64,000 nt of DNA from Petrolisthes cinctipes (GCA_033782935.1 JAWQEG010000515.1:58501-122500); one strand, 5' to 3'. Shown: positions 40,840 through 53,652, numbered from the stretch's first letter. Numbers and translations are program-made. The notes: generated by a model not told the origin, from the sequence alone.

Positions 40840-42380
40840 TTCCTACATTTAACTCTATAAAGAAATTTGAGTGCTTGGATTTATGTATGGATTTCTGTTT
40901 TATATAAGTGAAGAAACTCAAAGTATTGTCATTTACACTACTTTGGTTACAAACTAATTCTGATAATTTGTATTTTCAAAGCTCAATAATAAACTTTTCC
41001 CATGGAAGTGTTTTGTCTCAGTAAATCTGTAATTTAAATCATTAAAGATTTTATTAGTTCAAATGTTTTATTTAAGCTTACCAGTATATATTTATACTCT
41101 TCCTAAAAAAAACTTGATGTTCTTGATAGAGATGGTAACTAGTTAACAACAGTTTCCTTCTATCCATGAGGGATGCAATAAGGGTCTCCATGCTTTGAGA
41201 ATTAAATATACCATACGAGATGATTACAGGGGTAATAGGTCTGTATTGATAATCTTTACCTGTAAGAGACAAAGTGTGTGTACTGTCTCTAAAGCAATAT
41301 TAGTTAATATAGAGTACTGTACTAATATATCCAGTACAGGTAACAAAACAGTATAGCATAAAGTTACCCTGGCTAGATTTTTTTTCCTGAAGTAATTTTG
41401 CATGGTTTGAGGATATGTTTTGAGCTAATATTGCTGTGTGGCAATATCTTATGTTTGGGTAAAGTTTGTGATTTGTCTCGTAGCATAGTTCCGAGGAGTT
41501 GATTGCCTTCCAAATTGTTGACAATTAACTACACCCATAATTATTGTGTTAAGTTACTTATAAATGTGATGAATGAAAGAATGATCGAGATATAATATGG
41601 TACAGTAATCACTTGTATTCTACTGTTGTTATAGGTGTGTATTTAACCATATATAAGTAACTTGTGTACAATAAACCTTTGTACATTATACTGTACACCC
41701 AATGGATAATGGGAGTTTCCTGTATACAGATTCATAATAAAACAGTATAATACACACCAATAATACAAAAACAGCAAAATACACACAAATAACAGTGGAA
41801 AATGAGGGATTACAGTATGAGGAAATTTTTTTGAAGATATTTTGCTATAGGCTTACCTTTAACATGAAGAAGCAGTAACAACTTTTATCAGTTACGGCTC
41901 CTCCTAGTACAATGTTGTTCCTTAACCTCTACTGAACGTGTTACATTTCCCCTATAATGTTTCTATTCAACTACAATCTATGGGAATGACTTTGGGATAG
42001 CTTTTCAATTCAGTGATGTAAAAATTAGTCCGGTACCAAGCCAAAGCCATATAGAGCATTTGGTATTAAGTCGGGATGAGAGTGAATAATAAAGTACGCT
42101 TAACAATTATATACTGTAATTGTTTTTATGGCAGCAACAAAAATATATACAATTGTTTTTTTTCATTTTCACAACACCAGAGCCAATACTATGTACAGTT
42201 TAAAGAGTTAATCAGTTATTAGAGAATATCAAGTATAAAAAGTCATCACAGAGAAGATACTGCAATGTACAGTATTTGTAAAAAACATCATTGAACATTA
42301 ATCAAAGTGTACAAAGTGTATACAGCATCCAGCTTATTATTATAAACAGTCATTTTGCCTTCATTAAAAACATATGTAGG
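40840..42380. other. Intergenic, mostly featureless
   Basis: After the mago poly(A) signal no gene is recognized. 41455-41535 is a family C MITE fragment (CTCGTAGCATAGTTCCGAGG). Confidence 0.4.
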
Positions 42381-42936
42381 TACAGTTGTGAGTAGATGAC
42401 TCGAGGTCACCTTGTCTGCCAAGATGCAGGTGTTGTATCTGGTAACAATGGTAGCTGTGAACTGTATCGAAATGCAGTCGTATGCTCGGGGAAAACAAAC
42501 CCAATGATAATTTGTCAAGATGCATATTTAACTGTAATAGAAACTATATCATGCAAGTAAACTTATTGTACTGAAAATGAATAACATGACATACCCATTG
42601 TGGATATATTACAACCACAGAACTACAACACAGATCCATATAATGATGTTTTTATTTATGTGAAACACAGCATTACTTCCGAAACCGGTGTATCAAACAG
42701 GAATGAACATATCAGTATTGTAATACAGTGGTTGTTATACTCATTTTCAGTATAAGATTACTTGCATGATATTGTTTTTATAACAGTTAAATCTGCATAT
42801 TGACAAATTATCATTGGGTTTGTTTCTCCCCACAGACGACTGAATTTCAGTCCAGTTCACAGCTACCATTGTTACCAGATACAACACCAGCATGTTGGTG
42901 GACAAAGTGGCCTCGAGTCATCTGCTCGCAACTGTA
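42381..42936. mobile_element. 555-bp TA-flanked fold-back element
   Basis: Two inverted arms of about 200 bp: the left starts TACAGTTGTGAGTAGATGAC, the right ends TCGCAACTGTA. They are 80-90 percent alike by eye, around a 140-bp middle. The CAGTTG ends and TA site fit Tc1/mariner. The minus-strand frame at 42288-42518 only translates one arm. Confidence 0.8.
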
Positions 42937-45131
42937 CATTATTCTCAAGATCTAAAAATGTAATGGCCATCTGCTCTGCACGTGTAACAAACACTGAAAC
43001 ATAATTTGCATAATACTGTATTAATTACTTGACAAAATTTAACAAAATATTGTCTCGTGCATACAATACAAATTCTCCTGGTGTATAAAGTGATGTGCAG
43101 TGCTGTATGGTATAACTCTTAGTATAAGATGCAGCTGATGCATTAACAAGTAACAAGCTTAGTATTGAACAATGTACTGTACTGTACTTCATGTGCTATA
43201 AATTATCATCATTTTTAAGGGGTGGGGAGGCTCCAGCACTAATGCAGACGACCCCCGACAAGCAAGGGGTCAAGCTCCAAGGCTATTTGAGCTTTTAGTG
43301 GAATCATTATTAGAGAGTGGGATCCCCAACCCTCACTCCTCCTGTATTGTAGGCAATACAAGGCTGACTGTACCATCACAAGAATGGTTGGTGATGGGGA
43401 CGCCACTTTCGTACACCAAAAAAATGGAATGAAATTAAATAAACTATACGGTGTGTAAACTGCTATTAAATGAGAAGGATGCTCAAGGTCCTTTTGCATA
43501 TATTCAAAATATAAATTTTAAAAATATATTTTACTTTCAGTTATGAAACAAAGGCACATACCATTTACTAATGTAAAGCTATGCAAGGATTCGATTTTTG
43601 ATAATGTAAATTCATATTTAGGGAGCAATTGTGCTATATGTAATTTCAACAATTTCCATTATATTATAAAGTTATAGTTTTCAATCTGTTCTACATTGTG
43701 CATTTTCACTTGTAATGATATAATAGAACTATCTCTGTATAGCATTATATCATTGTGTTATTCATTAACAACATTCAACCTCCAAAGGCCCCAAAGTAGA
43801 TTAAGCTTAAATATCTTCTTCACACTAGACAGGCTACAGTACTTTATTTCCTTAAGTAAATATTTCTTAATGTGCGACAATATAATTAGAGAATTTTATG
43901 TTTAATTTATCCATTACTTGATGACCTGTTGTGTATGGTAGCAGTCTAAGTGAGTATATTAAAACCAACCATACCTTCACCTCAGATAATTACAGTGATA
44001 TAAAACAATGATGAGTCTATATTGTCATATTCCGTTAGACAACTACGGTGAAAATCACACACACCAAGTTAAGTCACCAACTATGCCAATCACACATTAG
44101 TTTGTGCATTTGGAGTTAGGGAAAATTTCTGCAAGTTATTCAGTAATTGTGTTACTTGTTTCCTGAGGAACTGTTCAGTAAAGAACAATATCAAAATTCT
44201 GAAACAGAAATTACTTCATTCATGAATTTGTCATTATTAGGAAGGAATGTGGCATTTTTGTTCATCTGTCAATCATAAAATTATGACAAAAATAAATGAT
44301 TTTGTTATGCAGTCTTAGAAAAATAAACTGATTTTGCCTCTGTTTTTAGAAATTTACAATATTTGTGAAATAAAGATTACTGATTCCTTCAAACTGTTTC
44401 ACAAAACAAACTGTCAGTGAATTGCTTGTTGAGGACACCTTGGAGGAACCAGTAGCCTCCAGTCCACTAACTAACAAAGTGATTAACCCCATTACCTTAA
44501 GTCAAATATTAAATACTTTACAATTGCTAAGCAACACAGAATATAGTAAATATATAGTACAAGAAATATTCCATTTGCCGAATCAACGAATAAATACAAC
44601 AAGTAGTAATGAATACCAGTACAGTTGAGTAAGTAGATAGTACAAGTAAAATATGAGTGTAGGATATATGTCCACATCTGACTACCACTTAAAATTTCAG
44701 TGAGTCACATTCCACTTTACATTGGTTCTGGAGTCCGAGTAATTCATTGATAAAAATTCCAGGGTTTATTACAAAGAACTGAAAGATATTGCCATATACA
44801 CTCATATTTTTGTTGCACTTTCTACTTGCTCAAATGTACATATGGTGCTAATATATTGGTGGTGAATTGGAAGTTACTAAATGCTCCAATCTGTTCCAAG
44901 AAATTGACTACCTATAATGAGTATAGGTGGTCTGTTCTGTGGCACCATTATCAAACACCTTAAGGTCATATTATTAGACTACAGTACTTCTTTGAGGAAA
45001 AGGCTCTTTGTTGCTCAATTCATGTTGCAAAATGATAGAAACTCAGTGACAAAGAGAACATTTCCTCAAAGATGTATGTTAATAATACCGCTCTAACCCT
45101 CATAACAAAATTCTAATCAAATCAAACAACA
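42937..45131. other. Intergenic DNA
   Basis: No gene recognized. 43215-43440 is a GC-richer block of unknown origin (GGGGAGGCTCCAGCACTAAT). 44380-44500 and 44850-44960 are eroded family C MITE pieces. AATAAA on the minus strand (TTTATT at 44765-44770) may serve the membrane-protein gene. Confidence 0.4.
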
Positions 45132-48100
45132 TCACAGCATCCAGCACACAAACCATCCAACCAAAACAAATGCAATAGAAGCAGAAAATTCTCTATTAGA
45201 AATGAGATACACGGTTGGGACTTTACGAGCTTTTGCAACCATCTTGAGTTCCAGTATTGGCAGTGAAAGATGGAGGAGGTCTGGGATCATGAAGAAAATA
45301 TCACGTAGAACCTGAAAATCAAAGTATAGCACAGGTAAACATTGGTAAACCTTCAATATATCTGACTGACTGACTTCCTTAAGGGGATAATACACTTTTG
45401 GTACATTGGAGCTCTTTGATTCCTCCAAAGTATGACAGGAAACAGGACCAGATGAACTAAAATAATAGTGGCCTGTTGCTTGGAATAGTTTGAAGGAATC
45501 ATTTGCTCCAGATTTACCACCAACATTGCACTAGTCCCCTTAAACTCGGTAAAATAATGCACGTTTTATCATACACATATATGACAGTATATTTCACACA
45601 CATAACCCCAGAATATAATGAGGGTTTATTGTAGTCTCAATCCCATATTAAATTCCCAACCATGATTGAAAAAATATACTTTCTAAAAAATATATCCTCC
45701 ACTTGTATGTGACTACCTACAGGCCTCAGATATCACTACAATAATTCCTGTACACAAATTATATAACATATGGATATCAAGTATATATTTGTATCCATTG
45801 AATTACCCATCTATATCTGTTTTTTAATATTATGTAAGTGATGTGTGTATAGCATGCATCTATTCCATCTCAGTAACCTGTAAATAATAATATAATCATG
45901 AAAAATAGTACCGTATGCAAGAATATCCATGGTATTGACGATGGTGTGGTACTGGTACGATGACTCCATAGACACACTACAGAGCCATAGTACCGGTACC
46001 ACACCACTGTCAACACCACACATGTTTATGTATATGGTGTATATTCTTACCTGATGCAGCATACCATTCCCTTGTACTACATTGGTAACAAATTGGTCAA
46101 ATCCTGATGTTATAATGTGCAACACAGCAATGTTAATGATGACCAAGGCTCGTAGTGGTGTTACGTTCACACTTCTGTAGATATAAAGATCCATTAATAT
46201 AGTAAATTATGATACCACAATCAAAGTTGTATGTACACTAAAAACCCTGACAGTTTAAATACAAATCTTGTTTACACTAACAAAAGTTTATGATTACTAT
46301 TTTTCTTATATTGACACGTGGACAACTGTGAAACTCTCAGAACTTACTTGTCTAATAAGTAAACAACAGCAATAGTTGAAGCCAACTCTGTTATGGAGAA
46401 GAAAAGCTGGTGATTCCATTGGTGATAGTAGTCATCATTCCAGTAGTTGAAGTATGACCACCATGAGTAGTAGTGAGGATATATACTTGACAAAAATAGC
46501 ACCAACATGGACAAACGGATCTGTGGCGTAAGATAGGAAATTGTTTAGGACGATAAAATTGATATTGTAAAACGTATTTACAGTACTTATAAAATATAGC
46601 ACCAACAACATGGAGAAACGTATCTGTAGCGTAAGAAATATAAATGTTCCAAACAATAAAACAAACATAGATAAACAAACGTATCTGTGGCGCAAGAAAT
46701 TAAATTGTTTGGGAGGAATAAAACCAATATGCAATGAATTAAATTACAGTATGGTAGCAGCAGACAAGCTCTTCAATATACAGTATATGGTGAATTAAGG
46801 AAAATACTTCAAAACCTTCTGAGATATAGATGGTAATAACAGCAAGACAAATATATATCAGAGAAGTATCAGCTGCCCTTCCCCAATTACCACAGACAGA
46901 TAATTTGACTTACTTCTCTGTATAAAGAGAGTTTAACTACTCTCTTAAAGGCTTCATAGAGGAGTAAGACGGCAAACACTGTCACACACCAAATCTTGAA
47001 TGTGTTTGAAGTAATGTTGAAGTAGACATGTTTGTACCCTGCTGGACCCCTCTCATAGATACCTGAAACCAATGAACTAATTTAAGGAGAGATTCTCTTG
47101 TTGGTGAATTGTAAGGTCTGTGATTCCTCCAAATTATGCCAGGAAACAGACGACCTTTATGTTACACTGATGAGGGGGTCTGTTTCATGGCATAGTTAGA
47201 AGGAATCAGTAGCTCACCAGTTTACCAACAAAAGAATATCCGGTAAATATTGAAAGAATTACCGTTATTGCGTACGTTTTTTCTACCTTCATTACCCACT
47301 TATTTAGACCATTCTAAGACTATTGTCTTCTATGGCATTTCCTCTGCAAATAGGGCATATTCAAATAGGGTATTTTGATATTAACCTCACCTTACCTTAC
47401 CTTACCTTACCTGACCTAACCTAGACCGCATCAGACTACCGGGACCTAACCTGGGCAAACTACCGGGAAATAACCGTGGTAAAGTACAGGAAATGACCGA
47501 GGCAAAATACTGGGACCTAGCCGGATCTGGCAACACTGCTACAAAACGGTAATTCTTTCAATAAATACCGAATCTCTCGTTAAGTATAAATGATAGACAT
47601 GTGGTACCTATTGGATTTTATTACAATTTTATATGTCTGGAATCTGGAATCTACATCTGAACAAATAGGATTACAAATAATTTCCTCTTATTCAATATTG
47701 TTAAGGGGGTGCAGGAATAGGGGGACAGGTTTAGGGGGGTGCGGGAGTAGGGGGACAGGCTTGGGGGGGTTTTGCGGGGTGCGGGAGTACGAGGACAGGC
47801 TTGGGGGGGGGGGGAGGTTAGGGGGATGCGGGAATAGGGGACAGGCTTTCTAACCACCCCAAGCCTGTCCCCCTATTCCCGCACCCCCCCCAAAGCCTGT
47901 CCCCTACTCCCGCACCCCCTTAATTAAACAAAATGATTCTAAAATTGATGACTTTTAAAATTGGGGCTTGGTTCTATAATTGACTACTAACTTATATGTT
48001 TCTAAAACTGGCATTCTTTATATGAGGCTCTAATATTAATTGTCTCTATTAAACATGCTTCTAAAATTGACTACCTTTAAAATGGTCACAAAATAGGTTT

Positions 48101-48429
48101 GTAAAATTTGGCTACTTTCAAAATGAAAAAAAAAAAAAAAAAAAAAAAAAATGTTTCTAAAATTATCTACTCTATGTTAAAAATTGTCTAAAAAAATGTT
48201 TCTAAAGTTGTCTACCTTTAAAAATGGTATCCCAACACGGGCAGGAACACACCAGGCGATCCACCTTATAGTTGTATTCATCCCAAAGGTGTGACAAAAT
48301 TCCCAGGTGAAAAAAAGGCAGTAGGATGGGCAAGAGAAATCCAGCAGCGGTTGCAATTACAACACGTCTTGATAAAAAACCTCCGGTGTGTTCTGCACTC
48401 CGATGGTGATGAGGTAGTAGGCTATCCAT
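45132..48429 (-). CDS. Conserved-looking multi-pass membrane protein, unnamed
   Basis: Exons 48429-48216, 47062-46914, 46520-46348, 46174-46051 and 45311-45132, all phases agreeing, give 279 residues. The ATG is the first base of its exon, so an upstream noncoding exon is required. Hydrophobic segments lie at about residues 23-50, 86-110, 124-145, 160-180, 191-210 and 260-278, so roughly six membrane passes. Notable motifs: CSCPCW before the exon 1/2 junction, an aromatic stretch YPHYYSWWSYFNYWNDDYYH, and SGFDQFVTNVVQGNG. The regular gene structure and aromatic loop suggest a conserved protein, but I do not recognize the family and assign no function. Exons 1 and 3 have duplicated splice junctions. 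Confidence 0.75.
45379..45543 (+). mobile_element. TTAA MITE family A
   Basis: Full copy with both TTAA sites, in intron 4 of the membrane-protein gene, about 70 bases upstream of its last exon. Confidence 0.85.
46499..46735 (-). repeat. Triplicated 3' splice junction of membrane-protein exon 3
   Basis: ACAAACGGATCTGTGGCG-type junction sequences occur at 46512, 46613 and 46675. On the minus strand each retains CGCYACAG followed by ATMCGTTT. Only the copy at 46520 leads into a full exon with a donor. Confidence 0.87.
47082..47241 (+). mobile_element. TTAA MITE family C
   Basis: TTAAGGAGAGATTCTCTTG to CCAACAAAAGAATATCC, in intron 1 of the membrane-protein gene, 20 bases from the exon 2 acceptor and abutting a family D element. 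Confidence 0.78.
47242..47569. mobile_element. Family D element (copy 2)
   Basis: Inverted ends GGTAAATATTGAAAGAATT and AATTCTTTCAATAAATACC; the core has CCTTACCTTACCTTACCTG and ACCGGGACCTAACCTGGGC. Confidence 0.82.
47701..47923. mobile_element. GC-rich TTAA inverted-repeat element (copy 2)
   Basis: TTAA at both ends, GGGGGTGCAGGAATAGGGGG inverted against CTACTCCCGCACCCCC. Same family as 7764-7995, here at an unrelated AT-rich site. Confidence 0.85.
48000..48225 (-). repeat. Repeat copying the donor of membrane-protein exon 1
   Basis: Degenerate units of about 35-55 bp with TTTCTAAAATTGTCTACC followed by TTTAAAA. On the minus strand these read TTTAAAG|GTAGACAA, the same as the true exon 1 donor at 48216. 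An A/T homopolymer (48124-48151) interrupts the array. Confidence 0.8.
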
Positions 48430-49286
48430 CTGTAGAGAAATAAACACAGGGGTAAGACTCTAATAATTGGAAAACACAACAGAAAACTTATACGTTAAAA
48501 CTGTACTATCAGAAAACACAACACAAAATTAATACGAGGGTAAGACAGTTAAACAGTAAATGGTATATATAAATTTACAGTATATATATCCTTAAATAGC
48601 TTCTCCACACACACACATAAGATACGTAAACATTATATAGTAAACGGTATACACATAATGTCGTTACATATATATGAAACGGTGTATATATATACGTCGT
48701 TAACACTGTCCAAAATAAGTTGTATCTTAAAATTGAAATATCCAACAAAGAATATATTTCCACAAGATAATTCCATTGAGTATTGATAAAGGCAACTGAA
48801 CCCTATGTAACCCAGCCTAACCGGGATTATTTCCAAATTACACATGTTTGAGATATATAATTTTCTTTGTGATATACGTTCTTATGGTCAAATTTCCATT
48901 ATATGTCCTACCTTGTGTAACTCCCAGTAGTCTGTTAAGGTTAGGTCACGGCAGTCTGCCACAGTACAGATTAGGTTAGGTTAGGTCAGGTCTGCCTAAT
49001 TCTAAAACAAAGTACAGGTAATACAATTTGTGCTCGCCAAAAATTGGAAAATCTGAGTCAACTATTGCCAAAAGCTGAGTGATGGGGTATGTATGGCCAA
49101 AACAGGATATTTGCACAATAAATGGATGTTCAAATAGGTTTTCAAATACAACGAATCACATGAAAAACTACAGGAAAAACTATACTTCGTCTGAAAATCT
49201 CACACATGTGTAACTGGGAAAATTTACCACCTAACTAACTAAACTAACCGGAATTTCGCCAGCGCAGATAATGGCAATAAGTTGAT
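48430..49286. other. Upstream of the membrane-protein exon, no gene seen
   Basis: AT-rich. 48930-49010 is a fragment of family D (GATTAGGTTAGGTTAGGTC). A noncoding first exon of the membrane gene is expected somewhere upstream, but I cannot place it. Confidence 0.4.
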
Positions 49287-49605
49287 GAAGGGGGAAATTT
49301 ACTTTGGTTACATTGGAGTACCATGATTCCTCCAAAGTATGCCAGGAAACAGGACCAGACGAACAAAAAATAATGGTGTTCAGTTGCTTGGAATAATTTG
49401 GAGGAATCATTTACTCCGAATTTACGAAACACTGTACTTCCACCGTAAGGGGGAAGTACAGTGTTGGTAAATCTGGAGCAACTGAATCCTCCAAACTATT
49501 CCAAGCAACACAACACCATTATTTTTGTTCATATGGTCCTGTTTCCTGGCATACTTTGGAGGAATCATGGTACTCCAATGTAACAAAAATGAATTACCAC
49601 TTTAA
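49287..49605. mobile_element. Two family A MITEs head to head
   Basis: Forward copy 49287-49445 and reverse copy 49446-49605 abut without a spacer, forming a 320-bp palindrome (ACTTCCACCGTAAGGGGGAA at the centre). Confidence 0.87.
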
Positions 49606-49884
49606 ATAGCAATGTCTGACAACCTTGGTATTGTTATTATTGTTATTATTGTCAAGGTTTTACCGTTGTCATACCAATAAAGATTACCTATTGATTAAAC
49701 CAGACGTAAATAGCGTGTGTGTGATGATGAATGAGGCTTGGACAATTGATTTATAACATTTAACTGAGAGCCTTGTTGTTGTTGAGGAAATGAAGAACCA
49801 GTGTTGCCAATTCTGCTTTTCCCTTATAACTTTACCTTTAAAATTTTCCCTTTTTTACCTCGACTTCAACATAACATCAGACAT

Positions 49885-50520
49885 TTCTTTCTCTCTCTCT
49901 CTCTTTTTTTTTTTTTTTTTGCCTCGCTTTAATTAACATCAGAATTTTCTTTTTTACTCCAACTTCAACATCAGAATTTCCTTTTTTTTTTACCTGACCT
50001 TCAACATTATAATTTTCCTTTTTTACCTCGACTTCAACATCAGCAGACATTTCTTTCTTTTTCTTTTTTGCCTCGCTTTAATTAACATCAGAATTTTCTT
50101 TTTTACTCCAACTTCAACATCAGAATTTCCCTTTTTTTTATCTGACCTTCAACATTATAATTTCCCTTTTTTACCTCGACTTCAATATCAGACATTTCTT
50201 TTTTACTTTTCTTTTTTTGCCTCGCTTTAATTAACAACAGAATTTTCTTTTTTACTCCAACTTCAACATCAGAATTTCCTTTTTTTTTTACCTGACCTTC
50301 AACATTATAATTTCCCTTTTTTACCTCGACTTCAACATCAGAAATTTCTTTTCTTTTTTCTTGCCTCGCTTTAACATCAGAATTTTCTTTTCTACTCCAA
50401 CTTCAACATCAAAATTTCCTATTTTTCTGACCTTCAACATAATTTCCCTTTTAACCTCAACTTCAACATTAGAATTTCCCTTTTTACCTCAATAATTCCC
50501 TGTTTACTTCTGAACATTGA
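49885..50520. repeat. About 150-bp degenerate T-rich tandem repeat
   Basis: Four or so units combining TTTTACCTCGACTTCAACAT, CGCTTTAATTAACATCAG and TACTCCAACTTCAACATC. Confidence 0.85.
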
Positions 50521-50529
50521 CCGTCTTTT

Positions 50530-50867
50530 GGTATTTTTTCGGGTATTTATCCGGCTAGGTCCAAGTATTTTGCCCCGGTCATTTCCTGTATTTTATCACG
50601 GTTATTTCCTGGTAGTTTGCCTAGGTTAGGTCCCGGTAGTTTGCCCAGGTTAGGTCCCGGTAGTCTACCCAGATTAGGTCCCGGTAGTCTGGTGCGGTCT
50701 AGGATAGGTTAGGTAAGGTCAGGCTAATTTGAATATGCCATATCATAGAAATGGGGCATTTGTGGAGGAAATGTCATAGAAGAAAATAGTCTTAGAATGG
50801 TCTAAATAAGTGCGTAATGAAGGTAGAAAAACCGTAAGCAATAACGGCAATTCTTTCATTATTTACC
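50530..50867. mobile_element. Family D element (copy 3)
   Basis: Core TTGCCCAGGTTAGGTCCCGG repeated three times and GGTTAGGTAAGGTCAGG; the right end TTCTTTCATTATTTACC matches the other copies, the left end is eroded. Confidence 0.75.
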
Positions 50868-51061
50868 ACATTTTCTCATATAGAACATTTGACAACATGC
50901 ACCAATTGTATTAGTAACAAAATGATATGCAAGAAATTAAACACGTATTCAGACAAGATTGTTTTGTTTGTTTGTCTTAATCTTGGTTTACTCTTGAACA
51001 ATCTTTATATAATTTCCCTGTGTTGACTTCAATATTCCTCAAAACAGAGAAAATTTCCTGC

Positions 51062-51105
51062 ACCTGGCAAAACTGTGAGGAACTTCAACAACAACAGCAA
51101 CGACA
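51062..51105 (+). mobile_element. Non-LTR retrotransposon 3' tail
   Basis: GTGAGGAACTTCAACAACAA, the tail of the 15985-16625 family, without any upstream coding sequence. Confidence 0.6.
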
Positions 51106-51403
51106 CCAACCAGTTTATCACATTTTCAACGGAGTGATTTGTTGCACCATACTCGCTCTCTACTTTTGATAATATTCACATTGTACAAAGAAGCTGGTAT
51201 ATATATTCGGTCGTTAAACAATTGTATATATATTTCCGGAACAGTAATTCCTAGATAAATTTATTTTTATGTGTGTTGTGTATGTTGTTTGAGAAAAGTG
51301 GAATGACAACAAAATAAAAACTCTTTATTACAAGCTTCGTGTAAATTTAATGGGTCTTATCTCTTAGTTCATTAGATTTGCAAAGTCTCCTGCCAACATA
51401 ATC

Positions 51404-51502
51404 ATAATAATGAAACTAATAATTTCAGCACATCGCCAGTGAGAATATACAAGGAAACGCCCACTGACGCCAGTATTTGTCGCACTGAAGCCGCCATATT
51501 GC
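51404..51502 (-). other. Possible small first exon (weak)
   Basis: Minus-strand ATGGCGGCTTCAGTG opens a 31-codon frame (MAASVRQILASVGVSLYIL) with TATATA upstream near 51530. It could be the first exon of a gene such as the membrane protein, but no good donor was found. Treat as a candidate only. Confidence 0.2.
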
Positions 51503-51984
51503 TTAGTCCTCACTCCTATCTGTAGGCTATATATGTCCGTCAATTGTAAGGAGAGTTTAAATATGTAATAACTGTGTAATATATTGAATTCAATTTTATA
51601 GAAAGAAACATGTTTATTAACTCAGGACAATGATCATTATAATGTAATTGATATCCTGCTGGAAAATACAAACAATGAAGATGGTAGATGTACAATAATT
51701 ATCAGATACGCAGGACAAGTATTAATGCTATCTACAACACATGCACCTTAACACCTCACCTGCTGGTTTATTCACCTGGTAGGGCTGCCAATCGGTAGTG
51801 CATGACACACCACGGATCAATTAAGCAGCTCAGATTGCAAAAATGACACGCCAATCAGATAAAACAATAGAGCTGATGTTCATAATAGTTTAACTTCGGG
51901 TGACTGGTTGAATGTGTCTGACACTTTACTTGTTGGGATAGTTATACAAAATTTGAAATGTTATTTAGAATGGAGGGAGACCCG

Positions 51985-52720
51985 GAGAGGGAGGGGGGGG
52001 GGGCTTATGGGCTAAGAAGTGTGTTGTGGAGGTGCTGTGTTACTTTATATTTGAATTGGTTCAGAGAGGTTGATTCAATTACTTCTGCAGGGAGGGAGTT
52101 CCACTGACGGATTATACGACAAGAAAATAATCGTTTTCTTGCTGCCGTTGTAGAGTGAAGGGTGAAAATCTTAAATCTGTGACCTCTTGTTCCTTGATGA
52201 GCAGATGGTGAAGAGATCTTGTGGTTTGATGGGTGAGAGATCGTGGAAGGTCTTGTAACACTGGATCAGGTCAGTTATAAGAAGTCTCCCTTTTATTGAA
52301 AATAGGTTTAATCTAATTAGGCGTTCATGGTAGGTGAGATTTGAGTGATTTAGACCTTGCTTTGTCCATCTGTGTAGCACAGATTCCAGTAGTGTGAGGT
52401 CTACTAGAAATCCAGTGTTCCAAACTGAAGGCACATAGTCGAGTAGGCTATACATAGTGGTCTAATGTCAGAAACAAGTAGTGAGGTCATAAATGATGCA
52501 GGACGGCATATGGTAGATTTAAGCAGGTTGGTTGTTATTACACCTCCAGCTTTATTTACCATACTCCTTATATGTGGATGAAACCTCAACTTATTGTCGA
52601 CAATCACTCCTAGGTCTTTGTGAGATAATACTCTGGTTATGTCTCTGCCATCAAGATGATAGACTGATAGTTGAAGTGGTCATCTACCTCTTGACCACCA
52701 AGAATGTTCTTATGTGACAT
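51985..52720 (-). pseudogene. Non-LTR retrotransposon reverse-transcriptase C-terminal remnant
   Basis: Broken frames read: IVDNKLRFHPHI (52607-52404 frame), then VWNTGFLVDLTLLESVLHRW and LNLFSIKGRLLITDLIQCYK (52455-52171), then a shifted frame with RQWNSLPAEVIEST near 52100. These are typical of the region after the polymerase domain in Jockey/CR1-type elements. At least two frameshifts or stops; not functional. Different family from 15985-16625. Confidence 0.78.
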
Positions 52721-53460
52721 ATTGAATATCAAATTATATTCATATTAAATTATAAACATTATATATAAATATGAACGCACAACAAAATTGAATTAATCAA
52801 TTTCAGGTAAAATGTACGATAGTTTGTATACTTGATGGTTCTACAAAACGGTGTGTGAAGCGTGCCAGGCAGCTCAGTGAGTGGCAGTGTGGCATGTGGT
52901 GAGTACGTTACATCATTCACTGGCTTCTTCATGCATGTGGTACGTCAAAGATTGTTTTGTATTTTAAGTATTACAATACCAGGATACCAAGATTGAATTT
53001 CTTGAACGATTTGTACAGTACAATTGAAACGTCCTTCACTGAAATCCATACTAGTTTGTGATAATCGTTAATAGGAAGAAATTTTGGGCAAGTGTAACGT
53101 TAAATAATACAGAAAATGCATCTGAAATTATAACAAAAGTGAGCATTGTCGAAAATATAGTGTATAATTAAGATTCCAGCTGTCAGTATTTAAATAACGA
53201 TCAATATATGAAATCAATCAGAAATATATTGATTTTTCGATTCAATGTGATGCAAATATTAGCTATGCAAATGACTAGACGTTATTTTTATGTATTTTGA
53301 AGGATTAAGAGGAGATTATTTTGTTAATGGTGAATTGGAAGGTTAGTAGGTTTGTACAGCCACAATCAAATATCCACCAACACTTTCTTTCCATCGTAGT
53401 AAATATCTTGGTAATAAAGAACAACGCATAATATTACAATATATTAGTGTAATATATTTT
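52721..53460. other. AT-rich spacer
   Basis: No gene. 53308-53346 is a family C fragment (GAGGAGATTATTTTGTTAAT). Confidence 0.4.
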
Positions 53461-53473
53461 GATTGTAGCTGCC

Positions 53474-53474
<1 letters not shown>

Positions 53475-53514
<40 letters not shown>

Positions 53515-53595
53515 AGGCAACCTATTGTTATTACTATTATTATTATTATTATTATTATTATTAGTAATAGTAGTAGTAGTAGTATTAAAGGTAGC

Positions 53596-53651
<56 letters not shown>

Positions 53652-53652
53652 T
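53475..53652. repeat. (ATT)n microsatellite
   Basis: Three long ATT runs, the third beginning AAAGGTAGC; copies of AAAGG(C/T)A separate them. Confidence 0.95.

Noticed and set aside
42288..42518. 76-codon minus-strand frame
   Set aside because: Falls within one arm of a fold-back element.
47590..47857. Gly/Arg-rich frames around 47.7 kb
   Set aside because: Translation of the GC-rich TTAA element.
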